A stretch of DNA of 64,000 nt, from assembly GCA_007922195.1 (NCBI GenBank), contig ML682014.1, forward strand, positions 4,874,868 to 4,938,867, read 5' to 3'. This document shows, piece by piece, positions 47,650 to 60,690 of this stretch; the first letter of the stretch is position 1, and the number at the start of each line of letters is the position of its first letter. Below the pieces are notes generated by a model. It saw only the letters and a list, made by a program, of their open reading frames with translations. It did no database searches and had not been told where the DNA came from. The DNA is from Podocnemis expansa. Lineage: Eukaryota; Chordata; Testudines; Podocnemididae. Made by a program: the position numbers and the translations under genes.

Positions 47650-47957
47650 CTAGGAGTGCTAAAGCATCGATGTGATGAATAGCTGCTTAACTATTATTCC
47701 AGATGCATTAAATTTGTTTTATTTACTGAGGTATACAAGCAAAATGTCAAAAAGAAGTCCATTCAAATATCAAATGAAAAAATAGTCAGGCATAAGTGAG
47801 CACAAGCAAGTACAACAAAGTAAAGATGCCAGAACAATTATAAGAGGATACAATATGAAACCTGTAAATAAATCACTTGAATCAGATCTCATGTCATCTG
47901 ATTTTTTCTATAAATATTAATTGATCTCTTATGATTTATTGCTAGTTACCTTAAATC

Positions 47958-49258
47958 ATTCTCTCTTTCCATGGCAGATTGCTATGTCTCTCTTACACCA
48001 TACTGTGGCATTTAGTCACTGGCCCAAATAAGAACTAGTGCACAGCTGCTGAAAAATTGGTGAGGGATTTTTAAGCCAGTACGGTCAAGTTCTTTTGTGC
48101 ACCTACCCTATTTTGTAAGTAGGAAAGCAGGGGCATGACCCTTCTTCCCGTCTCCCCAGTTTGGGATCCTGTATGCACCAAAGCACCCTTGAGTACTGAT
48201 ATCACAACTGACAGGCCCTTGTGTTAATTATGTGATACAATGAGAATTAAAAACGAATTCAAGTTTGGAATTATGAAAATGATTCTCAGATAATAACACT
48301 CAAGAAAAAATTCATCAAGCTTCTCTATCAACCATCTTCATTCTTTATTATCAGGAACAGGACACATGGAAATCAAAATCCACCTGAAACAGCCATTCAC
48401 AAGCCGAAACCAAGGTCTCAGAATTTCAGCTGACATAGTCATGATAGAGCTGGACAACATTTTTAAGCTACATTTTTTATGTATATGTTTGGAAAACCCA
48501 GATTTTACAAAATGCTACATTTGCCAAATTTTATGTCAGAAAAAAAATCCCAGAAAATTCCAAAAAAGTTAAAATGTTTCATTTTCATATTTTGAAACAA
48601 AACTTCTGAATTCTACATTTTGAAATACCCTTTTTTGATAATTTATTCAACATGTTTATATTAAAATTCAAATTGTAAAAATTAGAATTAAAAATTTAAA
48701 AGTAAAACAGTAAAAATATATAGAAATAAAATCAATATTTCATTCACCCTTAATCCTTATCTGCTTTGGGTTTTTTTCCCCAAAACCTTAAACAAAATTA
48801 AAAATTATTTTGATTTGACCCAAACATACTTTTTTTCAGAATTGCTAGCAGCCTGAAAAATCCATTAGTTGCAGAGTTCAAGTCACATGGTGATGATGTG
48901 AATAAATGTTATTGCAACACAGTGTGTTTCACTGGACTTTGTAGTTAATATCTGAGCCTCATCTCCTCTCACTAAACTGATATCATGGGGCTTGAGTAGT
49001 ATTACACAGAGCAAACACCTGATAGGCATTTACATGAATGAGGATCATGAACAGCTGAATGACTGTGGTGTGTGTGTGTTTTTCTCAGCACTACAATGAA
49101 TACAACATAATGTAAATTAAAGCTCTTTCTTTGAAAAACATGATGAAGGACCTAAACTTGATTGCTTACAATACTGATCTCAGCAGCAATATCAAGAACA
49201 TGCAGAATTTGGCCTGAAAACATTGTAATGTCATGAGATGATGCAGAATCTATAGAAG
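47958..49258. other. No recognisable gene
   Basis: AT-rich with A/T homopolymers around 48540-48840. Confidence 0.5.
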
Positions 49259-50288
49259 CGTCAAACTCATTCAATGTGGGGGGGCCACACTGGAGGGCAG
49301 GACACCTGTCATGGGCCATGTGCCTGCAGTGGTCCCCCAGCCTTTTCCCCTATCAGACAGGCATGGGCTCCGCTTCCCCCTCTCTAACCCTGCAGGGTTT
49401 GCAACACCATCACTTTTCCCTGCCCTGTGCACTCCCCTTTTCCATGCTGACTCCCTGACCATACTTCTCTTATTGTGCAGATCCTGGCTCCTCCTTCTCC
49501 TGCTTGGCCACTCCCGTATTCCCCCTCCCCAGCTGGGCAGCTCCCATACCAACCCTTCCCTTTCCCCTTCCCATTTCCACTTTCCCTACCACATGGAGGC
49601 AGGCAATCAGTCTCAGTCAAAGCCACAGGCAGGTTAGGCTCCTACTCCCCTGCCAACTCACTATGAATCATTCAACATGGTGGCTTTTGGTTGGCTCAGT
49701 CCTGGCTGGCCTTTGATTGGCTCATTCCCACATTATTTGTGATTCATGCAATGTATAGTCAATCAGATTAGCATGCTGACTGACTGTCAGTGAACAGCTA
49801 GGGTGGGGGGCAGTGCAGTGGCTTTCCAGGAGCCCAGCCCAGCCTTCTACGACTCCAACTCTGATTGGTTGGCAGACCACAGCAGAGTTGAATTGGAATT
49901 GGCTCGAACACTTTGTTCCCTGTGCTATGACTCACTCACATGATCAGAGTCAAAAGCAGGCTTAGCCCTGCTCTGCTGGCGGCAGCCTGTATTTGTTATT
50001 TGCTGCTGCTGAAGAGAACTCCTGAGCAGCACCTCCGCAAGCTGGATCAGTGGCCTTGGTAGGCCAGCAGAGCTGTAACATGGTGTTTCAGCACCCAGGG
50101 CACATTCGGATCGTAAAGCACCCCTTGCCATTAGCGGCGCTTGGGGCCTGTGCCATGAAACACACCCTTTAATAGAGTGGCTCCACTGATTCACTCTGGT
50201 GCACCCAGGGCAAAGCCCCATTGGCCCTGCCATGGTTATGGCCCTGCGCACCAGATCCGGCCCACGGGCTGTAAATTTGACACCCCGA
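49259..50288. mobile_element. hAT-like non-autonomous element, GC-rich
   Basis: The left end GCGTCAAACTCATTC, with GGGGGCCACACTGGAG, and the right end GATCCGGCCCACGGGC, with TGTAAATTTGACACCCC, are a diverged inverted pair. They are of the GTCAAACTCATT...GTTTGACACC type known from hAT elements. A duplicated target is not evident. The interior is CT-rich at 49300-49650, then mixed. Several open frames within are not genes. Confidence 0.6.
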
Positions 50289-52379
50289 TGTAGGTATTCT
50301 AATGCTGACACCCTTGATTAGAATGTACTGAGAATGAATGTTTGCTAGCAATTTGGTTAATATTTAGACTAGAGTATGATGTTCTGCAGAGACTATATTT
50401 TCATTGGAAACAAGATTTGTTTCATGTCTCTAGACACTAATTATGATGATATCTGCAAAAGCCTTGCCTTTTTGACATTGTATGGTGATAGAAACACATT
50501 ATTGATTTTGCTAAAGACAATGACATAACACAAACACAACCAACATTAAGCTATTGGATGGCAAAGGAAAAATGCATAAATCCCTTAAAAATTTAACATT
50601 TTAAAGAACTTTGAAAAAGCTAGGAATTGTTTTAAATTTTGGGGGTGAAATCACAGTCCATCAAAAGAATCAACTAGCCAGGTATCCATACACTAGACTC
50701 AAAAAGAACAAGAAAGGAAACCTCTATAAAACATAAAAAGTAGTTTTCTGAAAAGCAGTTTCTTGGTTTAGTAAAAGTTTCTACCACAGTCCTGGGAGGC
50801 TCAAACATTCACCTGCAGCAATTTAGTATTCTCCAATAACTAGATACAGTAATAAATAGACAAATAATCACCTTAACATGAATGCATTTCAGCACAGAAT
50901 AAGGTGTGTTCTGATGATATATCATGTTCCTTATTTCCACATCCCAATAAATGAATATTCACCAACTTTGAAATGATTTAGGAGATTTTTGCCATGTGCT
51001 TAGTCTTTTGGAGCAACATCTTCCTCCCCCAATATTCTTATTCAAAGTAAAGATTCAAAATAATTTTCCATTATTTCTTAGCTCTACCCATAGGCAAACC
51101 AAATATGTGAAGTTTTGAAACGTGATCTATTCACTAATTTTCAATACCCATAATTAATTGAATGGAACCACTATGAAGCTCATAAGCCAAAACTAAGTAA
51201 CATTTACTTTAATTCTTATCCTTCTTCATAGTTTGTCACCCTCTTGTGTCATCTCAAAAAAAATAAAATGAATTTTGGGAGACTTATTGCCCATGTAAAG
51301 AGCCCAGTGTAAAAAGTCTAGCATGTTTTAAGTGCTGTAATAATGTGTGTATGTGCTTGATTACATTTTTATAGGAAGGGGTTGTGTTATTGAGAAAAAC
51401 AACTAAGAACAGATTTCTATTAAGATCAAAGAAGAAGACTGAGAATAACACTGAATACTAAAACTTATTTTGCTCTGAAGATGTCATGAGTAACAGCTGT
51501 ATTTACTTTTTAGATCTTTTTTCAATGATAGAGTAATAAAGTCGGTGCTGCTCCATAACTGCTTGCTGTGCAGAAAAAAATGAAAAGGCAATTGAGAGCA
51601 TTAATAATCTGATCTTTCCTGAAGCATGCAGATTGGGCAAAGTCATACTGAAGTGTGCACAATTACTTACTTAAATGCGCAGTTGAGTTACTATAGCTGC
51701 AGGGAAATGAATTTCTGATACTACGGGAAATAAAGAGCAGACCTAAGATGACCTCTGCCGTGAAAATCATCTGCAAACTCAACTCAGCTTCCAAGAGTAG
51801 TTGTCTTAGTCTGTATATAGCACAGCCAATAGGAGTTGCCACAGGACTCTGTTTAAACTCAACTCAGTTCACTTGGATAGTTATACTTCAGAGAATAATG
51901 TGTCCACTCTACTGTATGCTACACACTGTTGTACTGCCTCTAAAGCAATTCTTTCATTTCTGGGCTACCACAAACTCCATGAGAGCATGCAGTAGAGGGA
52001 AACAGTTCTTGGACCACCAAGCTCGCTACTTCAAAGTGGCAATATAAATATAGCTACAGTTGTCTCTTTTTTGCCTACTGAATAGGCAAGATTGCCTACT
52101 GACACAGCAGTTTGAAGTGAACAATATCCACGTGTGGAAGGTTAATAAAGCTGATATGATCGCTGTAATATATTCTCACCAAATTAACATCAGCATGCTC
52201 ATTATATTAAACAGATCTGTGGAGATCAATAAAGAAAATCTTAATTCATATTATATTGCTATAATATATAGTAGTAGCATGGTGGAAGAATTCATATACT
52301 CTAAGTTCTAAAAGATTTTTTTTCTGTATGTTTTGCTTAGAACATAGCATTTAATAGTTCAGTGTCAAGTTCTGATGGA
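50289..52379. other. No recognisable gene or repeat family
   Basis: AT-rich. Frames at 51748-52047 and 52060-52311 lack motifs. Confidence 0.5.
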
Positions 52380-52680
52380 AGATCTGGTGTGCTTCATCAA
52401 TACCTTAAGAATACAAATGTGTCTAAGTGATTTAAGAGCTTAAATCCCCCTTTTTTTCAAATATGACTTTCTGAGCCTAAGTGCCATTGTCTATGAATAA
52501 GAAAGAAAAAAATTCAAAAGCACCCCAGTGACTTAGGAGCAGAAGTTGTATTTTTGAACATGACTTGGAATCATAGGTTCCCAAATTCCATTTACTTTCA
52601 GTGAGACTTGGGCTCCTAAGTCACTTATAACTGGAACTTAGGCACTTTTGAAAAAAAAAATTACCCTTTCCCTTTATTCT
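52380..52680. repeat. Dispersed repeat built on CTAAGTCACTT words
   Basis: GTGACTTAGGAGCAGAAGTT and GGCTCCTAAGTCACTTATAA are inverted relatives, with TTCAAAAGCACC and GGCACTTTTGAAAA outside them. The whole is an imperfect palindrome. I recall such a repeat from turtle DNA. Confidence 0.55.
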
Positions 52681-54829
52681 CTTCTAAGGAGTAAAATGGA
52701 ATTCAAGGAGGCAAAATGCCTCCTGGAGATCTCCAGTACCCAGAAATAGTGCACACATTGTTCTCTGTAAAGTGGCCTACTTCCCACATTTCATTGGTTC
52801 CACTTCATGGGCTAGCACTGAACCCCTTAACACAGTATGCAGAAAGGCTAGATGAGGCCCCATGCTCCCATGAATTCAAGAAGCAAAAGTGGAAAGAAGG
52901 AACAATCCCAGCACATTTCTTCCCTCCTCCCTAATGAGCCAAACAAATAATCAAGCAGAACCCAGCCCCGAATAAAGAAACTAGACTGTCTTGACAATGC
53001 TCTTTTAAATCTTTTTTTTCCTTTAAATTTTACATCCTAAATAAAAAGTTGTCTCTAGTTAAATAAAATGTGTATTTAGCTTATAAACAATATGGCTAAA
53101 CAACTCAAGAAAAATCCAAACTACAACGGCCTGTAATTTATCACAACTTTCCAAAACAGGCCAGAAGGACCTTACTAACTCCAGAGAGGTTCTTCATTTA
53201 ATAGATTTTCCTTGTTTAGGGAATATTTTTCCTATCTCTATTAAAAGGCCCAGCTGTATCACTATCACACTCTTTCTCTCTTTAAATAATGTGGAGTTGC
53301 TATGCGGTAATGGGAAAAAATTCCATTCCCCTATGTGCCCCATTATGCACAGCTCATGTTATACAACATGCTATTTCATTTCTGATATTTCCATTGCTGA
53401 AATAAAAAACAGAAGGTTCAGCCTGAAGTATTTTTTTTCATCATTATTAAAACACCACCATTGCAAAATCAGTCAGGCTGTGAATGCTTACCGCATGTGA
53501 CACAAAGCTTGGAACATGGTTGCTTTGCAACATAAGTACCTTGTATAATATTACATTTTCATGTAAGAAGAGGATATTTATTTATCTAGAATGTCTAACA
53601 CAATGTAACAAGCATAGCAGACTGCAAATTCCCCCTTTGACGAACCAGCTTTTCAAACTGTTTGGGACATTCGTTCATTTGGCATTTTCCATTTAATTTC
53701 TGAAAGCAACATAACAGTCTATAACTGAGAAATGAAATGTAACCGCTTGGAGAGGGAAGTAACCCATTGGCTACCAAAAGTAAATGCAGCACCTTCAACA
53801 CTGAGACTATTTAAAAGCTTCTTATATTGTGCTATCTTTAGCCTACCTACTGCTTATTGCTTTTGACAGTTTAGCAGTAAAATGTGTATTGAATTGTGTA
53901 TAAAATTCTGCCCTCCTTGGGCATGTAAAGAAATTATTATCCTTAAGCATGCAGCACAATGCTTGTGGGTTCAGGTGCGTGCCTCCTTTTACAAAACAGG
54001 CACATACACTCGTCCTTCATTTGTTCTTTCTTAACATCCCTGTTTCTCCAGCTCCCCCTATGTCCTCCAGCTCCCACTGTTTGTCAGTAGACTCCCCTTC
54101 CAGCTGTACACATACATGTTTTGAGACCCAGATTCTCAACTGCCTATAGCTCAGTTGCCATAACACTGATTAACATCAGCTGATGATGTGGCTCTCAGAT
54201 CTTAGGTCTTTTCCCCATTGCTTGCTTGATAATTTTTCCTCTCCCGCATCCTTTTTGGACCACCCTCTGTAACCTGACTCACTAGCTAGAAAAGTGAAAC
54301 CTATGTGTCTCAGGGACACTACTTGGGAAATCTGCGAATGAGAGATTTTTAATAATATGTCCAAAATTGTTCAGTTTCAGGACCCTGGGAACCAAATAGC
54401 TGAATGTCCTTTTATGGCTAATTTCTAACATTGACAGAATCTTAAAAAGGGATCCAAATGCACACATTCAGGTTGGAAACACCAGCCATTCATTCAGTGG
54501 CAATTTAATGATTAGAGCCTGAAAAATATGATACAGTTTCCCCATATCAGCTACCTAATGTAACAGGAGCACACCGTCTTTCACTCAGAGAAATTGTCTC
54601 ACCAATATTTTATTTGGGATACACATTCAAAAAATGGTATCACCAAAAAAGACAGCAGAAGATTCTGCAAATTAAACAGGCCCAGCTCAGACTACAGTCT
54701 AGAAGCAGGGTTGGAGCTCAGTCCCTTCACAAATTGTTCTTCTCTCTCACTTAACAGGGAATGGAGATGAGATCTCAAAAGGCACTTAAGCATTGGGACA
54801 GTAAACGAAAGTTAGGCAGCTAGAAAACC
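52681..54829. other. No recognisable gene
   Basis: AT-rich, unassigned. Confidence 0.5.
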
Positions 54830-55930
54830 AAAGGATCAGCACTGATCCACAAAGGCAAGTTAGGCACTCAGACCCCATATACAATGAATGGGGAGAAATA
54901 GGACCTTAAGAATGGGACCCAAAATAGCCAGCACATGAGGTGGGGAGCCACCTCAGTAACCAGGGGGAAATGTCACTCAAGAGGGATGTGTCCATAGCTC
55001 CACTCTTCTCTTGCAGGTAGGTGCCTAAGTCCAGCTGCAGGGAGGTGCTGATTGCTGTTTAGCAATCCACAAACAGGAAACTGTTGTCTAGACTCAGATG
55101 CCTAAGGTATTTATTAAAGATCTGTGTGAGGTGTCTGCTTCATTCCACACAAAGTGGGAAAAGGCTCTCACTTTATAACTTTTAGCTCAATGGTTAGATC
55201 AACCATGCATGAGACTGTTTCATTGCAGATAAATACTGATGCTGTTTTTAAACCAGACTGAGACTGTGACTGGATAGTCCAGGAATAGGGCACCCGCTGA
55301 GTCTAGTCCCCCTGCTACAAACACCCTTTCATTCTTTATCCAGGGGCAACAGAAGAGACTGAGGGATTCCCCATGCTAATATCCCATAGTTCAGTGAGTA
55401 GAGCACTCTCCTAAGAGATCAGAAACCCCCACTTCAGATCCTTTGTCCCCTTTTGGCAGAAAGGGAAGAATTGAATCTGGGAGAACAGTTATAAGATGGG
55501 CAGCATCACTTTCTCCTCCTACAGCTGGATTTTGAATAGGACCTAAGCCAGTAGGTTTCCTCTGAGCATACCCACCGAACTGGGCTCCACATGTGATTTA
55601 GGTGGCCAAATCCGGTCATTCCCTCACTCATGAATCACTCTGGGGGAGTCAGGCATCATATCCAGAGGAAGAAATAGAGGCACCTAGGGAACTTGTCCTC
55701 TAAATACTGAGGTGCGGAGGGGTCAGTTTTTATAGCTGTCTCTGCCTTTCCTCCTAAATTATCTGCCACATCTCCCTGCACTGTTACTTACCACACCCGT
55801 TAAGCTACCAGAAGATTTGAGCAGGGAGTTAACTGCAGGCCTGCTGGCATTTAGGTAGGGCCTCTGCACTCTGGTACATTATACTCAAATTAAACCCCTG
55901 TGCTTGATTTATCAGGCCACAATATATGTG
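54830..55930. repeat. Composite old repeat with tRNA-like stretches
   Basis: GCACTGATCCACAAAGGC near 54838, GGTGCCTAAGTCCAGCTGC near 55020, and tRNA-head-like TTTTAGCTCAATGGTTAGA (55176) and ATAGTTCAGTGAGTAGAGC (55386) occur in this order. I recall the order from a long non-autonomous turtle repeat. Ends are not fixed. It is moderately GC-rich compared with its flanks. Confidence 0.45.
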
Positions 55931-58276
55931 CATAAAACAGAATGCAAGTCAACTGATCCAGGCAGAAAGGTTGAACTAATTCAATACATCAAAAGAGAAA
56001 TGCACTTAGTTTTATTATACATAAGGAGAGGATGTCTTATATTCATATCTATTATCTGATCTTTTGTCAGCACCAAAATAGGCAGTTGGAAGCATCCTTA
56101 ATGAAAACACAAACTAACAATACCAAGGCGTGAATATTTTCTGGCCACTCAAAGGAATATAGAAACATCAGAAGCCTTTAAATATAAGTGTTCATTATTA
56201 AAAACCACTGGGAGTCTTAGGAAGAAGGCAAACATGTCTTATTTAATGGCCCTTCGGGAGCCAATTTATTCATATTAAGATTACATAAATCTTCTTTCTG
56301 GTTCCTTTACCTGATTCATTGGTCCATTGACTGTTTCACTGCAGCTATCTTTTTTCATCAGCAACTCGAAAGAACCTTTAGATACCACAAATAGACCAAG
56401 AAATTTGTCTTAGCTCCTTAATTGATTTGGAATACATCCCATTTAAAAAATTAAAGAACAATGCACTCAGTTTTCTTGTGAGTTAAGAGAACACAGTTTT
56501 CAAAGGTCATGTTTATGCCATTCTGATGAGACAAACTAGCCATTATGTCCTCTTAAACAATTTATTAGTTAGTAATGGCTGCAATGACTTCAGCTGATGA
56601 CAGTGAAGCTGATCAAATACAGCTTTCACTGTTGCTAAATTCATCTAGCCAGTCACTGATAAGTTCAGCAGCTGCTTCCCCCTCTATAATCTTTGCAAAG
56701 ATTTACCTTGTCCCGCTGGGGAAACAATTTTTGTCAGGATTCAAAAACTCATCCTGTACAACTGAGACCTGAATTCAGTACTTGGCCAGTAAAGAAATAC
56801 ACATGTATGTAAGCCTTAAGGTCAAAAGCTCCAGAGGACAAAGAGTTCTCTACTATAACTGCTGGGGAAAAGGGAAAATTATCTTCAAAGAGAGCTTTAT
56901 TTGCATAGCCTACTACCTAGCATTCTTATAGTGACAAGTGGGAAGTCACCATAACCAGACATAAACTTGGAGTTTGAGGGATATAGGTTAGGGTCCCTTG
57001 GAAAGGTTAGGGGTGGGTGGGGCAGTTACTTTCAAGTAATCAAGACTGCTCAATAGTCCCAGGTACTCCCATATCTTTCTTTGTGAGCATGCATGGTAGA
57101 TGGCATAGACTAAAAAATTTTCTGTAAGAGCCAACAGCGGCAGAGAGAGATTTGATGAGCCTCCACCTGACCAAATAATGAGAGCAGAAACATTTACTTG
57201 GGTTACAGTGGTAGATCAAGGCCCATGCCTACAGCCCCAAACCAGTTTGGGGAGGAGCTGGAAAAAATCAGCTGGTGAGCATGGCAGGAGTAAGCAGTAG
57301 CAGCTGTTGCCTCCTCCTTTCATGCTTGTTGTTTTCTTCACCTGTCACCCATGACTTCACATCATTGAGGGGGATAGGCTCCCTGGCTTCTTCCCATGCC
57401 TGGCTGAATGCTCAGGGCTAGGTGGTGAAGAAACTAGGGGCACCACCTCCAGCTCTCTTTGCCAGCCCCAAACTATGCAGAAATCCCCACTCTTGGCTGG
57501 AGTCTTACCACCTGAAGCCTGAGCTGAGCCATGGGGATACAGGCCGCAACCTGCAGTATGCTAGTGACTGGGAGATTGTAGATGGTAAGAAGGTGAATGG
57601 GCTGCTGGGATGGGAGCTCCCCACTAATACAACCCACAAGGGTTGAGGAAAATGCAAGGAAAGTGCAGGAAAGTACACTTGCCCCACATGCACAAAGGGA
57701 CCTCTCTGCTGTCTTGCTCAAGGGCAGAAACATGGAAACCCCTAAACCTTTTCCCAACATAGAAGTCCCTGTTGTCTCTCAGTGTTCAATCATTCCTCTT
57801 CTCCAGGAATGACCTATTCTGTCTCTCCTCTTATAGTTTTTTCTTTCTTTTTTAAAATCCTTGTCTTAGTTTTTTTTTTTTTTTAAATGTCTCTATTCAC
57901 AGTTCTGATGCCTTTGAATGACCCTATCCATCTCATAATGCAGTGTTATTCACCCCATCCTACTACAGCATGATGTTGCCATATTTACTTTCACCTGTAT
58001 CTCTGAGAGCTTTGTGGATTCCATCTCTCCATACATGTGCTTCAAATCCTGGTGATTTTAGTCAGTATTCTTGTCATGTACATGGTGATATGGGACTATT
58101 TACTCATCGACTCAGCTGGTTTGAGGCCTTCTATAATATAGTCCTCTTAGCTTAGCATTGGATGAAAGACTGTAGTGCTAAGCTTTGTGTGTATCCCTTC
58201 CCCTGGCATGGACTGCTGTGGCACTGTTTAATCTGACCCACATCTTCAAAACCTAACTCACTCAACAAATGACTTG
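55931..58276. other. No recognisable gene
   Basis: Frames at 56575-56772 and 57422-57812 show no domain or conservation clue. T-runs occur near 57868-57884. Confidence 0.5.
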
Positions 58277-58289
58277 TGGACCACCTAAA

Positions 58290-58930
58290 AAAACAACAAG
58301 GAGTTGTGTGGCACTTTAAGACTAACAGATTTATTTTTTTGCATGAGCTTTCATGGGAGAAGATCCCACTTCCTCAGATGCNNNNNNNNNNNNNNNNNNN
58401 NNNNNNNNNNNNNNNNNNNNNNNNNNNNNNNNNNNNNNNNNNNNNNNNNNNNNNNNNNNNNNNNNNNNNNNNNNNNNNNNNNNNNNNNNNNNNNNNNNNN
58501 NNNNNNNNNNNNNNNNNNNNNNNNNNNNNNNNNNNNNNNNNNNNNNNNNNNNNNNNNNNNNNNNNNNNNNNNNNNNNNNNNNNNNNNNNNNNNNNNNNNN
58601 NNNNNNNNNNNNNNNNNNNNNNNNNNNNNNNNNNNNNNNNNNNNNNNNNNNNNNNNNNNNNNNNNNNNNNNNNNNNNNNNNNNNNNNNNNNNNNNNNNNN
58701 NNNNNNNNNNNNNNNNNNNNNNNNNNNNNNNNNNNNNNNNNNNNNNNNNNNNNNNNNNNNNNNNNNNNNNNNNNNNNNNNNTGGGAGAAGATCCCACGAA
58801 GCATCTGAGGAAGTGGGATCTTCTCCCATGAAAGCTCATGCAAAAAAATAAATCTGTTAGTCTTAAAGTGCCACACAACTCCTTGTTGTTTTTTTACTGG
58901 ATTAGACTAACACAGCTATCCCTCTTGAAA
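58290..58930 (+). mobile_element. Penelope-like inverted insertion with gap, 13-bp target duplication
   Basis: The left arm (58294-58381) is minus-strand tail. The right arm (58799-58888) is forward tail and continues to AACACAGCTATCCCTCTTG. TGGACCACCTAAA flanks it at 58277-58289 and 58931-58943. A 400-N gap sits where the arms meet. Immediately right of the gap, a 16-base minus-strand scrap (TGGGAGAAGATCCCAC) precedes the forward arm. The structure parallels the copy at 19.9 kb. Confidence 0.9.
58382..58781. other. Assembly gap, 400 N
   Basis: It lies at the centre of a palindromic insertion. Open frames that cross the N run are meaningless. Confidence 0.98.
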
Positions 58931-58943
58931 TGGACCACCTAAA

Positions 58944-60565
58944 CTTACTTTAGAAAGATGATCAGTGGAATCAACTGTTGTAATGGGCTAATGGACATGT
59001 TGCTATATAAATGTCAAAGCTGAGCCTGATTGGGGGATAAAACATAAAGGACAGACCCACGTAATTGTAGAAGAGAGAAAAATTCATCTTGTGAGGACCT
59101 TCAGTTCCAGTGATGGGGCATTGGTATAACAGAGTGATGAATAATCTCTCTCTCTCTCTCTCTCAATATTATTGGAAAAAACATATTCTGGTTGACTTAT
59201 TAATGATCAAACATCCTGTTGTGTGCTCTGACTAATCAGAACCTGACTTATTCTTAAAAGTGTGATTTACTACATATGTATGAGCTAGTTTCTGGTTAGC
59301 TGAAATACTGAGTCCTAAAACTTAATTGGTAATGTCAACTTTCTCATGGTTTGACATGAATTGCTTTTGGCACCAAGCCAACAAAGTCACTTTAGCACAC
59401 ACAAGATTCTTTCAACATTTTTTCCTAGGTTATGCAATCAATTGAAAACTTTGTTTTAAATCAGTTCTCACAAATGGCTGAAATGTAAAGTTCTTTCTAA
59501 TAAAGTAATTTTACCTCAGGTTAGGATTATTTGTTTTAATTAAGTTACTTTCTGGAATTGCAACTTCAATCTTTCAGGTATTTTTGCTTCCACAGTAGAA
59601 AAACTGGACTGTAACAGGATCAATAGGTGGAAAAAATGAATAATGGTCAGGTTTAAGGAAATTGGGGGTGATGAAAGAACCACTTGCTGACCCTGTGAAC
59701 TATTTATTCTTGTAATGCTAGTGGTGTCCAGATTAGCAGTGAACACTTTTTTGTGTAATGGAATGGATATTGCCTACTCATATGCATTTTCTTTGTGGAA
59801 AAACTAAGCAGTTAATTTAGGCATCATGAACTGGGATATGATTTGCTTTATTATTGATTCTGTGTGTGAACACTGAATGGAGTCTTTGTTTAATGCACTG
59901 TGATACATTCCTGTTTATACTGGGATTTGGGGAACCCAAATGTCCTTTGTACCCAGGGCCCCAATAATCCTCATCCCCCTCTACTGAGTTATGTGGTGGG
60001 GTATCCAGGCAGGACCAGGAAGGTAGGTAGACTAAAGAGAAACTTGGCATATAGCAACTCACTGATCCCAGCTATAAGTGGGGTCTGGTAGATAGGGCAG
60101 TCAAGAGAGTGTTATATGTTGTACATTCTCATGGGTGCTAGGAAGGGAGTTAGATGGGTTATTGTCAAAGTTACTGGAAGGAGGTGGATATTTTCTTCTG
60201 AATTTGTATAGCTGTACTATTGTTGGGTTTCCCAGAGCATTCAAGTCATGGTAAAATGTTCTGAAATGCTTTTCTCTGGGAGCCAGAATGGCATTGCAGT
60301 ACTTCTGCTTGTCATAGACTAGGTAGTTCCTTTCCTCCCCTGCCCCCTGACATCCCCAGAATGTCCTCAGATCCAGTAGATACCAGTTCTGTCTGGGCCC
60401 AGTCAGGGGTGAGTGGCAATGAGTTACTGGAGAGGGCTTTGGGGACATTGCAGCTGGGATCGAGGAGGGGATTAAAAACCACTGTGATCCTGGGGTGGAG
60501 CTAGAGCCAAGAATGTTGGAAGCTGGCTAGCAGGCCTACCTAGACAAGAGCTCTCTGTGGGAAGA
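58944..60565. other. No recognisable gene
   Basis: A (TC)n microsatellite occurs at about 59145-59164. Otherwise unassigned. Confidence 0.5.
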
Positions 60566-60690
60566 AGGATTTGGCCATGGATAGAGGAGAGATGGGGACA
60601 GGCTGGGTTCTGCTGGGAGTCAGCCCTTGCTCCCATACTGTCTTTCTTTTCCTTCTAGTTTCCCTTGCTCCCTCCCAGGTCCTCCAATAT
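60566..60690 (+). repeat. Repeat unit with a second copy at 61789-61885
   Basis: GGATTTGGCCATGGAT, GGGGACAGGCTGGGTTCTG and CCCTTGCTCCC here recur in diverged form about 1.2 kb downstream, in the same orientation. Family unknown. Confidence 0.5.

Larger units (their letters stand above)
46280..47957. repeat. Large inverted repeat, arms about 310 bp, spacer about 840 bp
   Basis: The left arm (46280-46402 plus 46623-46810) is complementary to the right arm (47650-47957). Shared phrases, as read on the left arm, include GTAACTAGCAATAAATCATA, TGTACTTGCTTGTGCTCACT and TTTAGCACTCCTAG. By eye the arms differ at roughly one base in seven to ten. The left arm carries an extra 220 bases, a solo LTR. 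The outer edges lack an obvious target duplication. It could be a foldback transposon or an inverted duplication of unique DNA. Confidence 0.85.

Noticed and set aside
58276..58876. Open frames of 151-191 codons
   Set aside because: They are mostly runs of N and Penelope tail sequence.
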